Below, piece after piece: positions 17,347-24,956 of a DNA stretch of 64,000 nucleotides. The stretch covers positions 1,302,001 to 1,366,000 of the forward strand of contig CAVUWY010000002.1 of the NCBI GenBank assembly GCA_963745405.1. The letters run 5' to 3'. The first letter of the stretch is position 1. The number at the start of each line of letters is the position of its first letter. A program made the position numbers and the translations under genes. A model generated the notes under the pieces. It saw nothing but the letters and a program-made list of their open reading frames with translations, was not told where the DNA came from and did no database searches. This DNA comes from C-114 sp963745405. Its GTDB lineage: Bacteria > Chloroflexota > Limnocylindria > Limnocylindrales > CSP1-4.

Positions 17347-17790
17347 TCATGCGTGGATCGCATCCAGCGTGATCCGCCGCGCGCGGATGCGAACGATCAC
17401 CCGCGATTCCCGCGCCTGCTGCTCGGCCGGATACACGAAGCCGTAGTAGCGCGTATGACGCGTGTACTTCCGCGTGAGCATGTCCAGATGTTCGCGCGCG
17501 CCGTCGGTGACGAGCTCCGCGTCGCCCCGGACCTGAATGAACCGACCCGTGTCGTCGGGGTCGACGACAAGCAGGCTGACCTTGGGATCGGCCTGCAGGT
17601 TGCGGCCCTTCCGACGTTCGAGGGTCGTGTTGATCCGGGCGCATTCGCCGTCGATGTCGACCCACACCAGGCTCGACTCGGGCCTGCCGTCCGGTCCCAT
17701 GGTCGTGAAGACCCCGCAGATCGGTCGGGTGAGCAGATCGAGGTGCGAGGCGGGGATCGGGAGCATCCCGGGCTCGGCCGATATGGTCAT
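17347..17790 (-). CDS. PPOX-class (pyridoxamine oxidase-fold) F420-dependent-type oxidoreductase
   Basis: A 147-residue split-beta-barrel protein: IPASHLDLLTRPICGVFTTM, PDGRPESSLVWVDIDGECA, RRKGRNLQADPKVSLLVVDP and RFIQVRGDAEL are the family motifs (R-K-x-R-N-L and D-P-x-V-S-L contact the cofactor). Relatives use F420, FMN or heme; F420 is likely for this subgroup but not proven. The start ATG at 17790 overlaps the stop of the paralogue upstream as ATGA, so translation is coupled. It is paralogous to the gene at 17787-18260. Confidence 0.85.
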   Translation of the reverse strand: MTISAEPGMLPIPASHLDLLTRPICGVFTTMGPDGRPESSLVWVDIDGECARINTTLERRKGRNLQADPKVSLLVVDPDDTGRFIQVRGDAELVTDGAREHLDMLTRKYTRHTRYYGFVYPAEQQARESRVIVRIRARRITLDAIHA

Positions 17791-18260
17791 CGGCCACTCT
17801 CGCATGGGGTGGCGTCGAGCGCCACGACGTGATCAGGCCGGATCCGGCACAGGACGGGGACCTCGGTCTCGGCGAAATGAGCCGGGATCGCATCGCCGAA
17901 GTAGCGGATCGGCCGGCCCGCGTACTTCGAGGCGAGCGCGTCGAGATGCGCCGCGGCGCTGTCCTCGGTCATCTCGATGACCGTGCCGCGCACCTCGAGG
18001 TAGCGCAGCGGTCGGCGCGGGTCATAGCAGAGGAGCGTGACCCTCGGGTCGCGACGCATGTTCCGTTCCTTGGCGAATCCGCGCATCGTGTTGACGCGCA
18101 CGCACTCCCCGTCGAAGTCGCACCACACGACGGATGTCTGGGGATAGCCGTCGGCCATGATCGTGGTCAGGGCGGCCACTGTCGGGCACTCGGCGAGGTC
18201 CAGGTGTGAGGCCGGGATCTCGTCGCGGCGATGGCCTGTGAGCAACCCGATCGTCGCCAT
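17787..18260 (-). CDS. PPOX-class F420-dependent-type oxidoreductase
   Basis: A 157-residue pyridoxamine-oxidase-fold protein, paralogous to its downstream neighbour: IPASHLDLAECPTVAALTTI, TSVVWCDFDGECVRVNTMRG, KERNMRRDPRVTLLCYDP and RYLEVRGTVIEMTED. The ATG at 18260 is preceded by GGGAGGT at the right distance, making it the first gene of the PPOX-PPOX-GNAT operon. The two PPOX copies may act as a heterodimer, since this fold is normally dimeric (inference). Confidence 0.86.
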   Translation of the reverse strand: MATIGLLTGHRRDEIPASHLDLAECPTVAALTTIMADGYPQTSVVWCDFDGECVRVNTMRGFAKERNMRRDPRVTLLCYDPRRPLRYLEVRGTVIEMTEDSAAAHLDALASKYAGRPIRYFGDAIPAHFAETEVPVLCRIRPDHVVALDATPCESGR

Positions 18261-18714
18261 CGTCGTACCTCCCTCGGCCGTCCTCGGACTCACGCGGAGA
18301 GCTGGGAGCGGGGCCGCGGCTTCTTCGGACCAGCATCCCAGGATGGCGGGCCATTCCTGCCGCTTCGGACACTGTCCTCCCAAGATCATGCGACCCTCGC
18401 CCCACGTGCCTAGTGCCGTCGGGCACGAGCGACCTCAGCCAAGTGTCGGATCGTCGGCCGTGCCTTCCGGCATGCCGGTCGGAGGTCGGGCAACCGGCGC
18501 TTCGGCACTTGCCGGCCTCCGCTTCGCGGTCCTGAATCAGGGATCCACAGATCGATCGCGACGCGGTAGCCAGGAACGTCCGCGCCCACGCCAAGATCGA
18601 AAGGCAAGGGGAACGGACACAGAAGGTTCCAGGTTCGGCGTGTCGCTGATGGACATGGCCAAACCGGAGCGCGAGCCGGGTCGGTGCCGTCGTGTAGGCG
18701 AGAGGAGACCCACC
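18261..18714. other. intergenic stretch without a supported gene
   Basis: No frame shows recognisable similarity. Several short GC-rich inverted repeats are present (for example around GCCGGTCGGAGG near 18475), and a small minus-strand frame ends at 18410, but its codon use is not convincing. The last 20 bases hold the AGAGGAGACC ribosome site of the flavodoxin gene. Confidence 0.3.
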
Positions 18715-19221
18715 ATGAAGCTGCTGATCGCCGTGTCATCGAAGCACGGCAGCACGAGAGAGATCGCCTGGGCGATCGGCGAGACCGTCCGCGAGGCGGG
18801 AATCGACGTCGACGTGGTCGATGCCCAGGACGTCGAGTCCGTCGATCAGTACGACGCCGTCGTCGTCGGGAGCGCGGTCCACTGGGGCCGCTGGATGGGG
18901 CCCGCTCGCGACCTGGTCAACGGCTCCGCTGATGGGCTGCGCACGCGCCCCGTGTGGCTGTTCTCGAGCGGGCCGCTGGGGCGCGACATCGTCGATCCCG
19001 CCGACGGCGCCGAGGGGGACAAGCTCCTCGGTCTCGTCGGGGCGAAGGAGCACCGTGTCTTTCCCGGCAAGGCAGACAAGCAGGAGCTCGGCTTCGTCGA
19101 GAAGCGGATCGTTTCGATGGTCAAGTCGCCGTGGGGCGACCATCGCGACTGGCCGGCCATCCGTGCGTGGGCCGCGTCGATCGCCAGGGAGCTGACGCCT
19201 GTCTCGGCCGGTGCGCGCTGA
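18715..19221 (+). CDS. flavodoxin domain-containing protein (HemG-like)
   Basis: A 168-residue flavodoxin-fold protein. The FMN phosphate loop SSKHGSTREIAWAIGETV is at residues 8-25, the second loop is VVGSAVHWGRWMGPARD (about 47-64), and FSSGPLGRD follows. This is the Flavodoxin_5/HemG-type subgroup that includes menaquinone-dependent protoporphyrinogen oxidase, although no haem gene is near. AGAGGAGACC precedes the ATG. It likely carries FMN and transfers electrons in the cytoplasm. Confidence 0.85.
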   Translation: MKLLIAVSSKHGSTREIAWAIGETVREAGIDVDVVDAQDVESVDQYDAVVVGSAVHWGRWMGPARDLVNGSADGLRTRPVWLFSSGPLGRDIVDPADGAEGDKLLGLVGAKEHRVFPGKADKQELGFVEKRIVSMVKSPWGDHRDWPAIRAWAASIARELTPVSAGAR

Positions 19222-19322
19222 CGCCGGGCGGACGACGATCCGCGGTTGTCCGAGCCCGAGGGCGTAGCGGAGGGCTCATAGTGTGGTGACCGCCTATCGC
19301 AGCCGCTTCGAGGAGATCGCCG

Positions 19323-19964
19323 ATGGCCGTACGGGTCGACCTGAACATCTCCTTGGACGGCTTCGCGACGACGACCGACCAGACGCCCGAAGACCCGTTC
19401 GGGCCCGACTGGGCGCGCCTGGTCGAGGCCTACGTCGCGACCCGCACGTTCCGGGCCCGAGTGCTGCACGACACGTCCGGCGAGGGAACGACCGGCGTCG
19501 ACGACGAGTACGCGCAGGCGTATTTCGCCGAGGTCGGCGCGGAGATCATGGGCGCCGGCATGTTCGGGCTCCACGCGGCTGGGGACGATCCGGATTGGCG
19601 CGGCTGGTGGGGCGACGAGCCTCCGTTCCACGTCCCGGTGTTCGTCCTCACCCACGGGCCGCGCCCGGTGCTCGAGATGGCCGGCGGCACGACCTTCCAC
19701 TTCCTGGCCGCGACGCCCCGTGAGGCGCTCGACCTCGCGCTCGCGGCCGCAGGCGGCAAGGACGTGCGGATCGGCGGCGGCCCGACCGTGGTCCGCGAGT
19801 TCCTCAAGGCAGGACTCGTCGACCGGCTCCACGTCGCCATCGCCCCGATCCTGCTCGGCCGCGGCATCCGCCTGTGGGACGATCTCCGCGGGTTCGAGGC
19901 CGGCTACACCGTGACCTCGGAAGTCGCCCCGAGCGGGATCACGCACCTGACCTTCTCGCGCTGA
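19323..19964 (+). CDS. RibD C-terminal/dihydrofolate reductase-fold protein
   Basis: A 213-residue DHFR-fold protein of the RibD_C type. It begins RVDLNISLDGFATTTDQTPE, has the AEIMGAGMFGLHAAGDD segment, and ends with the NADPH loop GGKDVRIGGGPTVVREFLKAGLVDRLHVAIAPILLGRGIRLW. The family reduces folates, pteridines or unknown substrates; this stand-alone type is widespread in high-GC bacteria and not involved in riboflavin synthesis as far as known. GAGGAG lies 7 nt before the ATG. Confidence 0.86.
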   Translation: MAVRVDLNISLDGFATTTDQTPEDPFGPDWARLVEAYVATRTFRARVLHDTSGEGTTGVDDEYAQAYFAEVGAEIMGAGMFGLHAAGDDPDWRGWWGDEPPFHVPVFVLTHGPRPVLEMAGGTTFHFLAATPREALDLALAAAGGKDVRIGGGPTVVREFLKAGLVDRLHVAIAPILLGRGIRLWDDLRGFEAGYTVTSEVAPSGITHLTFSR

Positions 19965-20048
19965 CCGTCAGGGTCGTCCGGGTCGGGCCGGGGTCCTGGG
20001 TGCCTGGCTGACCGCGACGGCCAGTGCGCCCGGACGGCGACCGATCGG

Positions 20049-20312
20049 CTATGCGAAAGCGACGAGCAGGACGACGGCGATCAGGGTCCCCACGACGCCC
20101 GTCACGGCGGCGGCCCGAGGGCCGAAGCGAACCTTGGCGATCGCGACGAAGACGGTGACGACGACGGCGGCGGCGAGGCGAGCGGCGATCGGGGAGGGCA
20201 CGTAGGACGGCGAGCTGCGGTTGACGATGAGCCCGACCGCCACGATCGCGGCGATGAGGACGACGGAGACGAGCCAGAGTCTCCAGTTCTCAGGACTCTT
20301 GATCCATGCCAT
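20049..20312 (-). CDS. small membrane protein
   Basis: An 87-residue protein with three hydrophobic segments (LWLVSVVLIAAIVAVGLIV; LAAAVVVTVFVAIA; AAAVTGVVGTLIAVVLLVAF). It is preceded by a related relic at 20327-20420. Not recognised as a named family. It is in the same direction as the toxin-antitoxin pair upstream but need not be cotranscribed. Confidence 0.6.
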   Translation of the reverse strand: MAWIKSPENWRLWLVSVVLIAAIVAVGLIVNRSSPSYVPSPIAARLAAAVVVTVFVAIAKVRFGPRAAAVTGVVGTLIAVVLLVAFA

Positions 20313-20326
20313 GGGAGCACCACCCT

Positions 20327-20420
20327 TCAGCGGCGGATCCGCGAGATCGGGGGGATCCGGGCGTAGCCGGTCACCGCGATGGCGATCAGGACCCCCGCCA
20401 CGCCGGTCACGGCCGCGGCG
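20327..20420 (-). pseudogene. truncated second copy of the small membrane protein
   Basis: The stretch encodes LAAAVTGVAGVLIAIAVTGY and a short basic tail ending at 20327. It matches the C-terminus of the neighbouring 87-residue protein (RAAAVTGVVGTLIAVVLLVA) in both protein and DNA, with near-identical bases around 20074-20110 and 20382-20416. Only the last third is left, cut off at the 3' end of the PIN toxin gene. It is a tandem-duplication relic. Confidence 0.6.
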
Positions 20421-20429
20421 AGCTCCGAT

Positions 20430-20834
20430 TCAGGCAGTCACGACTGTGAGGCCGAGCGCGCGCGCCGCCTGCGCCTGGCGCAGGTCGAACGTCAGGAAGC
20501 CGACCCCGGGCGCGGAGACGCGCTGCGCGGCCGCCAGGTGGAGGGCGTCGAGCGTGCGCACGCCGGTCGCCTCCGCGATCGAGGCCGCCGACTCGCACGT
20601 TGCCTCGTCGAGCTCGATGATCGAGAAGGAGCGTAGATCGTTCGCGAAGGCGGCCCGCGCGGCGACGAGATCGCGTCCGGAGAGCAGGCGGGCGAGGTTG
20701 CGGCGGACTTCGACGATCATGTGGCGGCCCGTCAGGAGCGCGTCATCGGCCCGCAGCAACGCGTCCGCGGCGGCCGAGTCGGCCTCCTCGACGTAGCGCT
20801 TGAGCACCACGCTCGAGTCGACATAGGTGCTCAC
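20430..20834 (-). CDS. PIN-domain ribonuclease toxin, VapC-like
   Basis: A 134-residue PIN-domain protein. The acidic metal-binding residues are visible: Asp in TYVDSSVVLKRY (residue 6), Glu in MIVEVRRNLAR (about 42), Asp in TLDALHLAAA (about 96) and Asp in FLTFDLRQA (about 115). Such proteins cleave RNA when freed from antitoxin. The GTG start at 20834 overlaps the antitoxin stop as GTGA, the standard coupled order antitoxin-toxin. Target RNA unknown. Confidence 0.9.
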   Translation of the reverse strand: MSTYVDSSVVLKRYVEEADSAAADALLRADDALLTGRHMIVEVRRNLARLLSGRDLVAARAAFANDLRSFSIIELDEATCESAASIAEATGVRTLDALHLAAAQRVSAPGVGFLTFDLRQAQAARALGLTVVTA

Positions 20835-21091
20835 TCGCCGCGGTCCTCGGCCAGCACCTCAAGGACCCGCCTTGACGCCTTCGATCGGTGTGCCGGCCCG
20901 AGCGGCGAGCCCGTGCCCGGCGTGATCCAGCCGGCGCGGATCCCGTCCTCGATGCGTGCTCGGCCCGGTACCGGGCCGAGCACGGCCTTCGGCCGGCCGC
21001 GGTCTGTGACCCGCAGGATCTCTCCCCGCTCCGCCCGATCCAGGTACTCGGACAGGCGTTGCTTCAGCTCTCGGATCCCGACGTCAGCCAT
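20831..21091 (-). CDS. Phd/YefM-type antitoxin, VapB-like
   Basis: An 86-residue antitoxin. The N-terminal ELKQRLSEYLDRAERGEILR, then VTDRGRPKAVLGPV, is the Phd/YefM DNA-binding and dimerisation fold; the C-terminal half (SKASRRVLEVLAEDRGE) is the short helix that would fill the toxin active site. The start codon lies at the edge of a large inverted repeat (21089-21124), which is the likely autoregulatory operator. Antitoxin plus PIN toxin form one operon. Confidence 0.9.
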   Translation of the reverse strand: MADVGIRELKQRLSEYLDRAERGEILRVTDRGRPKAVLGPVPGRARIEDGIRAGWITPGTGSPLGPAHRSKASRRVLEVLAEDRGE

Positions 21092-21124
21092 GTGGACACG
21101 TTACCACAGTGATGTGTCCACATG
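21089..21124. promoter_or_regulatory. toxin-antitoxin operator with interleaved inverted repeats
   Basis: CATGTGGACAC (21089-21099) and GTGTCCACATG (21114-21124) are perfect 11-bp inverted arms 14 bp apart; inside, TGTGG (21091-21095) and CCACA (21104-21108) form a second pair. The left arm contains the antitoxin start codon. Binding by the antitoxin is inferred from position. Confidence 0.7.
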
Positions 21125-21307
21125 AGTTGCACAGCGATCTGTCGCCTGGAGTGAGGGTGGGCGAGCACCCCGCGACCAGACGGCGGCACTGTCACGGCTC
21201 ATCCTCGGGATGGCGGCGGTCTCTCCGTCGCTGTCATCATCCCCTCCGCCGGCGCCTCGGCTGAGGATCGCGGCACTCAGGTGCGCGAACGACGGGCTGT
21301 CCCACAC

Positions 21308-21484
21308 CTACTGCGGGACGGCGATCGCGTACGTGAGTAGCAGCACTCCGAGCACCAGCAACACGATCCCTGCGATGAGCCCGGTCCGCCGCGACAGGCC
21401 GAGGTTCGGTCCTCTCGTGAGCGTGATGACGATGGCCAGGATCCCGGTGACCGTGAGGATGATGCCGGGGAGCCGCAGGTCCAC
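21308..21484 (-). CDS. 58-residue two-helix membrane protein
   Basis: The product is almost entirely two transmembrane segments (LRLPGIILTVTGILAIVITL and AGIVLLVLGVLLLTYAIA) joined by a short polar loop with RGPNLGLSRRTG. The GTG at 21484 has GAGGAGG 8 nt upstream, which decides the start over a longer frame. No named family is certain. It may be a small envelope protein. Confidence 0.62.
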   Translation of the reverse strand: MDLRLPGIILTVTGILAIVITLTRGPNLGLSRRTGLIAGIVLLVLGVLLLTYAIAVPQ

Positions 21485-21790
21485 GTCCGGTCCCTCCTCG
21501 ATGGCCGATGTGATCTGCCCGGACTCGGGTCGACCCACGAGCCGATCGGCTGCACCCAACTCTAGGTGAGTTTCCCAAACACGCTGTCGACGGGCTGAGG
21601 GCCTCCGCGGCTGCCGGAGCCCGAGGACTAGGCTCGGACAGGCCCTTCAGGGTGGCGCTCCCGAGCGGTGGCGCTCCGCACAAAGAGAACAGGTGTTCTG
21701 GAGACCGACAGATGTTGGGCGCGAGTTAGCAACCTATCCCGATCGAGGGGCGCGACGAGTGGCTGGCCGCGGCGAGGCGGCTGGCGTCGC

Positions 21791-22153
21791 TCAACCGGTT
21801 TGGGCGACCCACGCGATCGCTGCGTCCCGCTCGGCAAGTCCGAAGTGCTTGAACTTGCCCGGGACCATCCAGCCGAAAGCCGTCGACAGGTGCGAGACCC
21901 AACCGAGATCGCTGACGACAGCCGTCCGCTTCCAGGCTCTGGCGTGGGATACGAGGCCGGCGTCTTCCTTCATCGCTCCGGGCGAATAGCCCGTGAATCG
22001 GTCGCCGAGCACGAGGACGAGCCGTACTCCTGCACCCGCCGCGCCACGGCCGATCGCCGGCATCAGAACCTCCTCGTAGTCGGAGGCCTCAACCTCTCCC
22101 ACAGCCTCGAATCCGATGACTCCCTCGGGAAGACCAGCGATGGGCTCGAACAC
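21791..22153 (-). CDS. SpoIIAA-like STAS-fold protein
   Basis: A 120-residue protein of the SpoIIAA-like family (PF11964 type): FEPIAGLPEGVIGFEAVGEV, EASDYEEVLMPAI, VRLVLVLGDRFTGYSPGAMKED, then LGWVSHLSTAFGWMVPGKFK and GLAERDAAIAWV. The GTG at 22153 is preceded by AAGGGAG; the longer upstream frame would overlap the CLC gene end. Proteins of this family have a STAS/CRAL-like fold and are thought to bind small or lipid-like ligands; role unknown. It follows the CLC gene on the same strand, so it may belong to that operon. Confidence 0.82.
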   Translation of the reverse strand: MFEPIAGLPEGVIGFEAVGEVEASDYEEVLMPAIGRGAAGAGVRLVLVLGDRFTGYSPGAMKEDAGLVSHARAWKRTAVVSDLGWVSHLSTAFGWMVPGKFKHFGLAERDAAIAWVAQTG

Positions 22154-22236
22154 GGTGCGCTCCCTTCTTGTCGGCCGGGACCAAGCAGCGATCTGGATCC
22201 GCGACGCCTCGACGCGGAACCCGTGGCCAGGCGTGC

Positions 22237-24324
22237 TCATGCGTCGGAAGTCTCCACGGCCGTGACCAGAACGTCGCCGAACTCCGGTGTCGATCCGTCC
22301 TCGTGTGCATCGAGGAGGTCGTCGACCTGCGTCCGGGCCGCGGGCGTCGCGAAGATGGAGACGTTGTCACCGGCCAGCAGCCGGAGGTCTCCGCGGGGTA
22401 CGACGAGCGCTCCGTCCCGCTCGATCGCGACGAGGACTGCCTCTCGAGGCCACGTCACCTCCGAGACGAGCCGCCCGGCCAGCGGCGAACCACCGGCGAT
22501 CTGCGTCTCGATGATCACGCCACCGGCCCGGAGCCCGCGCACCTGGCGGATGTTGCCGTTGAGGGCCGTGCGATAGGCGGTCATGGCGTCCCGCACCGAC
22601 AGGATGCCGACGAGCCGTCCGCCCGACACGACCGGCGCCCACTCTCGGTGGTGGTCGGCGAGCGACCCCAGGGCATCGTCGAGGCCGTCGTCTGCGGCCA
22701 GGATCGGCTCACGGACGATCGTCGAACTGCCTACCTGCTCCTGACCCGGCAGCAGTTGGAGCGAGGCAAGGTCGATCACTCCCTGGACCGTGCCATCCGC
22801 GCCCACGACCGGCGCACCCGGAACGCCGGCCACCTCCATCCGGGCCAGGGCCGCGGCCACCGTGTCGTCCGCTCGCACGACCACCCGCGCCTGACGGACC
22901 GCGTCGCCGACCGGCACCGCCGCGAGCAGGGGCATCGCAAAGCGGAACCGGTGGGCGGGCGAGTCAGCCCGCGTCGCAAGCTGGCTGCGGTAGATCGACT
23001 TGGACCCGACAACGAACGTCGCCAGGCCGACCGCGACCATCGCCGGCGCGAGCATCGAGAGGTTGCCGGTCATCTCGGCGACCATGAGCATGACCGCCAG
23101 GGGGGCGTGGGCGACGCTCCCGAACAGGGCCATCATCGCCACGATGACGAAGGGCGCGGGGTCGACCGGGATCGCCGGGGCGATCGGCTCGAGCAGCCGC
23201 CAGATGCCGGCGCCGAGCATGCCGCCGATGAACATGCCCGGCCCGAAGATCCCGCCCGAACCGCCGGAGCCGATCGAGAGCGAGGTCGCGAGGATCTTCG
23301 CGAACGGAAGGACGAGGACCATCCAGAGCGGGAGGGCGAGTAGGGTCTGCCGGTCGAGTCCCGCCTGGACGAAGCCGTAACCGGTGCCGAGGACGCCCGG
23401 GATGACGAGGCCGATGCAGCCGACCAGGAACCCCCCGATCGCGGGTTTGAGCCAGCGCGGCGGCGCCCAGCGGTGGAACCAGGCGCTGAGGCCGTAGAAG
23501 TTGCGGATATAGAGGAGGCCGACCAGGCCGCAGGCGAGCCCGATCAGGGCATACCAGGCGAGCTGTGCGGGGTTGCTGAAGGCGAATGAGGCCTGGGCCC
23601 CGAAGATGGGAGTGAACCCCTCTACGGTACCGAAGATCGAGTAGGCGACGATCGTGGCGATGAACGACGGGACGAGCGCGTCCGACTCGACATCGTCGCG
23701 GTAGAGGAGCTCGGCCCCGAGCACGGCGCCGCCAAGCGGCGCGCGGAAGATCGCCCCGATACCGGCGGCCATGCCCACCGCGACCGCGATCCGCGCATCG
23801 CGTGCGTCGAGGTCGAGCGTTCGGCCGAGGAACGACCCGAACCCCGCGCTGATCTGGGCGGTCGGCCCCTCTCGGCCGCCCGATCCGCCCGATCCGATCG
23901 TGATCGCGGAGGCGACCAGCTTCACGAGCGGGATGCGCCCCCGGATGCCGCGCGGGTTGTGGTGGTAGGCGGCGATCGCGGCGTCGGTGCCGTGGCCTTC
24001 GGCCTCCGGGGCGAAGCGGTAGACGATGATCCCCGAGATCAGGCCGCCCAGGGCGACTACGAGGGGGAGCGCCCAGGCCCGGGCAAAGCCCGTGATCGGG
24101 GCGCCGCCTTCGCCGGCGGGCGACGGGGGAGTGTAGCCGCCCAGGAAGCCGAGGAAGAAGTGGGTCGCCAGCTCGAGGGCGGTGTAGAACGCGATCGCCC
24201 CGATTCCGCCGACGAGGCCGATGAGCGCACCGAGGACGACCCACTTGCGGAGGTAGTTCGCTCCCCGCAGGCGGCGCCTGATCGAACGAAGGCCGGCGTC
24301 GAGCTGTGGGGCGAGCGGTGTCAC
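22237..24324 (-). CDS. CLC-type chloride channel/antiporter with CBS and TrkA-C regulatory domains
   Basis: A 695-residue CLC protein. The membrane part (about 25-450) has the three CLC selectivity motifs: GSGGSGGREGP (145-154, with the gating Glu), and GSGGSGGIFGP near 340, plus several long helices. The cytoplasmic tail holds two CBS repeats (about 460-580) and a TrkA-C-like domain (about 590-680, ending LLAGDNVSIFATPAA), which would bind nucleotides or ligands. The GTG at 24324 overlaps the stop of the MarR gene as GTGA, so both are translated together. Channel or H+/Cl- exchanger cannot be told. Confidence 0.93.
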   Translation of the reverse strand: MTPLAPQLDAGLRSIRRRLRGANYLRKWVVLGALIGLVGGIGAIAFYTALELATHFFLGFLGGYTPPSPAGEGGAPITGFARAWALPLVVALGGLISGIIVYRFAPEAEGHGTDAAIAAYHHNPRGIRGRIPLVKLVASAITIGSGGSGGREGPTAQISAGFGSFLGRTLDLDARDARIAVAVGMAAGIGAIFRAPLGGAVLGAELLYRDDVESDALVPSFIATIVAYSIFGTVEGFTPIFGAQASFAFSNPAQLAWYALIGLACGLVGLLYIRNFYGLSAWFHRWAPPRWLKPAIGGFLVGCIGLVIPGVLGTGYGFVQAGLDRQTLLALPLWMVLVLPFAKILATSLSIGSGGSGGIFGPGMFIGGMLGAGIWRLLEPIAPAIPVDPAPFVIVAMMALFGSVAHAPLAVMLMVAEMTGNLSMLAPAMVAVGLATFVVGSKSIYRSQLATRADSPAHRFRFAMPLLAAVPVGDAVRQARVVVRADDTVAAALARMEVAGVPGAPVVGADGTVQGVIDLASLQLLPGQEQVGSSTIVREPILAADDGLDDALGSLADHHREWAPVVSGGRLVGILSVRDAMTAYRTALNGNIRQVRGLRAGGVIIETQIAGGSPLAGRLVSEVTWPREAVLVAIERDGALVVPRGDLRLLAGDNVSIFATPAARTQVDDLLDAHEDGSTPEFGDVLVTAVETSDA

Positions 24325-24800
24325 GCGAACTGCTCGAGCCCGGCGGCGATCGCGCGGAGCCCGTCCTTGATGCGCAGTTGCTCGGAGCGGGGCAGCTCCG
24401 AGGCGATCTGGCGCAGGGCTGCGCGCCGATGGGCAAGGATCGTCTCGCGGACCGTCCGGCCGCGGCCGGTCAGCCGGGCTCGCGTGGCGCGCCGGTCCAG
24501 CTCGTCGACGGATAGGGCCGTCAGCCCGCGCCGTTCGAGTCGGCGAAGCAGGCGGCCCGTCGCCGGCAGCGTGACGCCGACCCGCGCCGCGACCTCGCCG
24601 ATCCGCGCACCGTCCGACTCCTCGCCCAGCACGAGCAAGGCACGCCACTGCGGAAACGTCAGCTCGAAGCCCGTGTCCGCCAGCGCCAAGGCGCGGGTCG
24701 TGAGCCCCACCGCGCCAACGGCGATCCGCTCAAGGTCGTCGGCGAGCGCGTCGACGCCCGAGCGGGCCACGACCGTTCGCGTTCGTTCTTCGATGGTCAC
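24321..24800 (-). CDS. MarR family transcriptional regulator
   Basis: A 159-residue MarR protein: LTFPQWRALLVLGEESDGAR, then EVAARVGVTLPATGRLLRRLERRGLT and the wing ELDRRATRARLTGRGR. Its stop overlaps the start of the CLC gene, and it is divergent from a two-gene ABC exporter. It therefore probably controls both the channel and the exporter. An ATG at 24800 is taken as start; GTGs lie further in. Confidence 0.88.
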   Translation of the reverse strand: MTIEERTRTVVARSGVDALADDLERIAVGAVGLTTRALALADTGFELTFPQWRALLVLGEESDGARIGEVAARVGVTLPATGRLLRRLERRGLTALSVDELDRRATRARLTGRGRTVRETILAHRRAALRQIASELPRSEQLRIKDGLRAIAAGLEQFA

Positions 24801-24919
24801 GGGAATGGATGGTACACGATTAGATGCCAGGTGGCTATCATTGTCAGCACGCCCGAGAGGCTCGACGCCACGGGCCTATGGACTGGCGCCCACCAGCTAC
24901 TGCACAGCGCGACACCGAA

Positions 24920-24934
24920 GGCGCGTTTCGCGCC
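24920..24934 (+). promoter_or_regulatory. hairpin in the leader of the ABC exporter genes
   Basis: GGCGCGTTTCGCGCC is a perfect 6-bp inverted repeat with a 3-nt loop, ending 6 bp before the GAAGGAG ribosome site of the ATPase gene. It could slow initiation or bind a regulator, such as the MarR protein encoded opposite. Confidence 0.4.
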
Positions 24935-24956
24935 CCGAACGAAGGAGTAATACCCG

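Noticed and set aside
18410..18739. Minus-strand 109-codon frame upstream of the flavodoxin gene
   Set aside because: Overlaps the flavodoxin start, lacks a ribosome site and matches no family.
22168..23343. Long plus-strand frame opposite the CLC channel
   Set aside because: Arg- and His-rich translation of the complement of a G/C-biased gene; no domain and no ribosome site.
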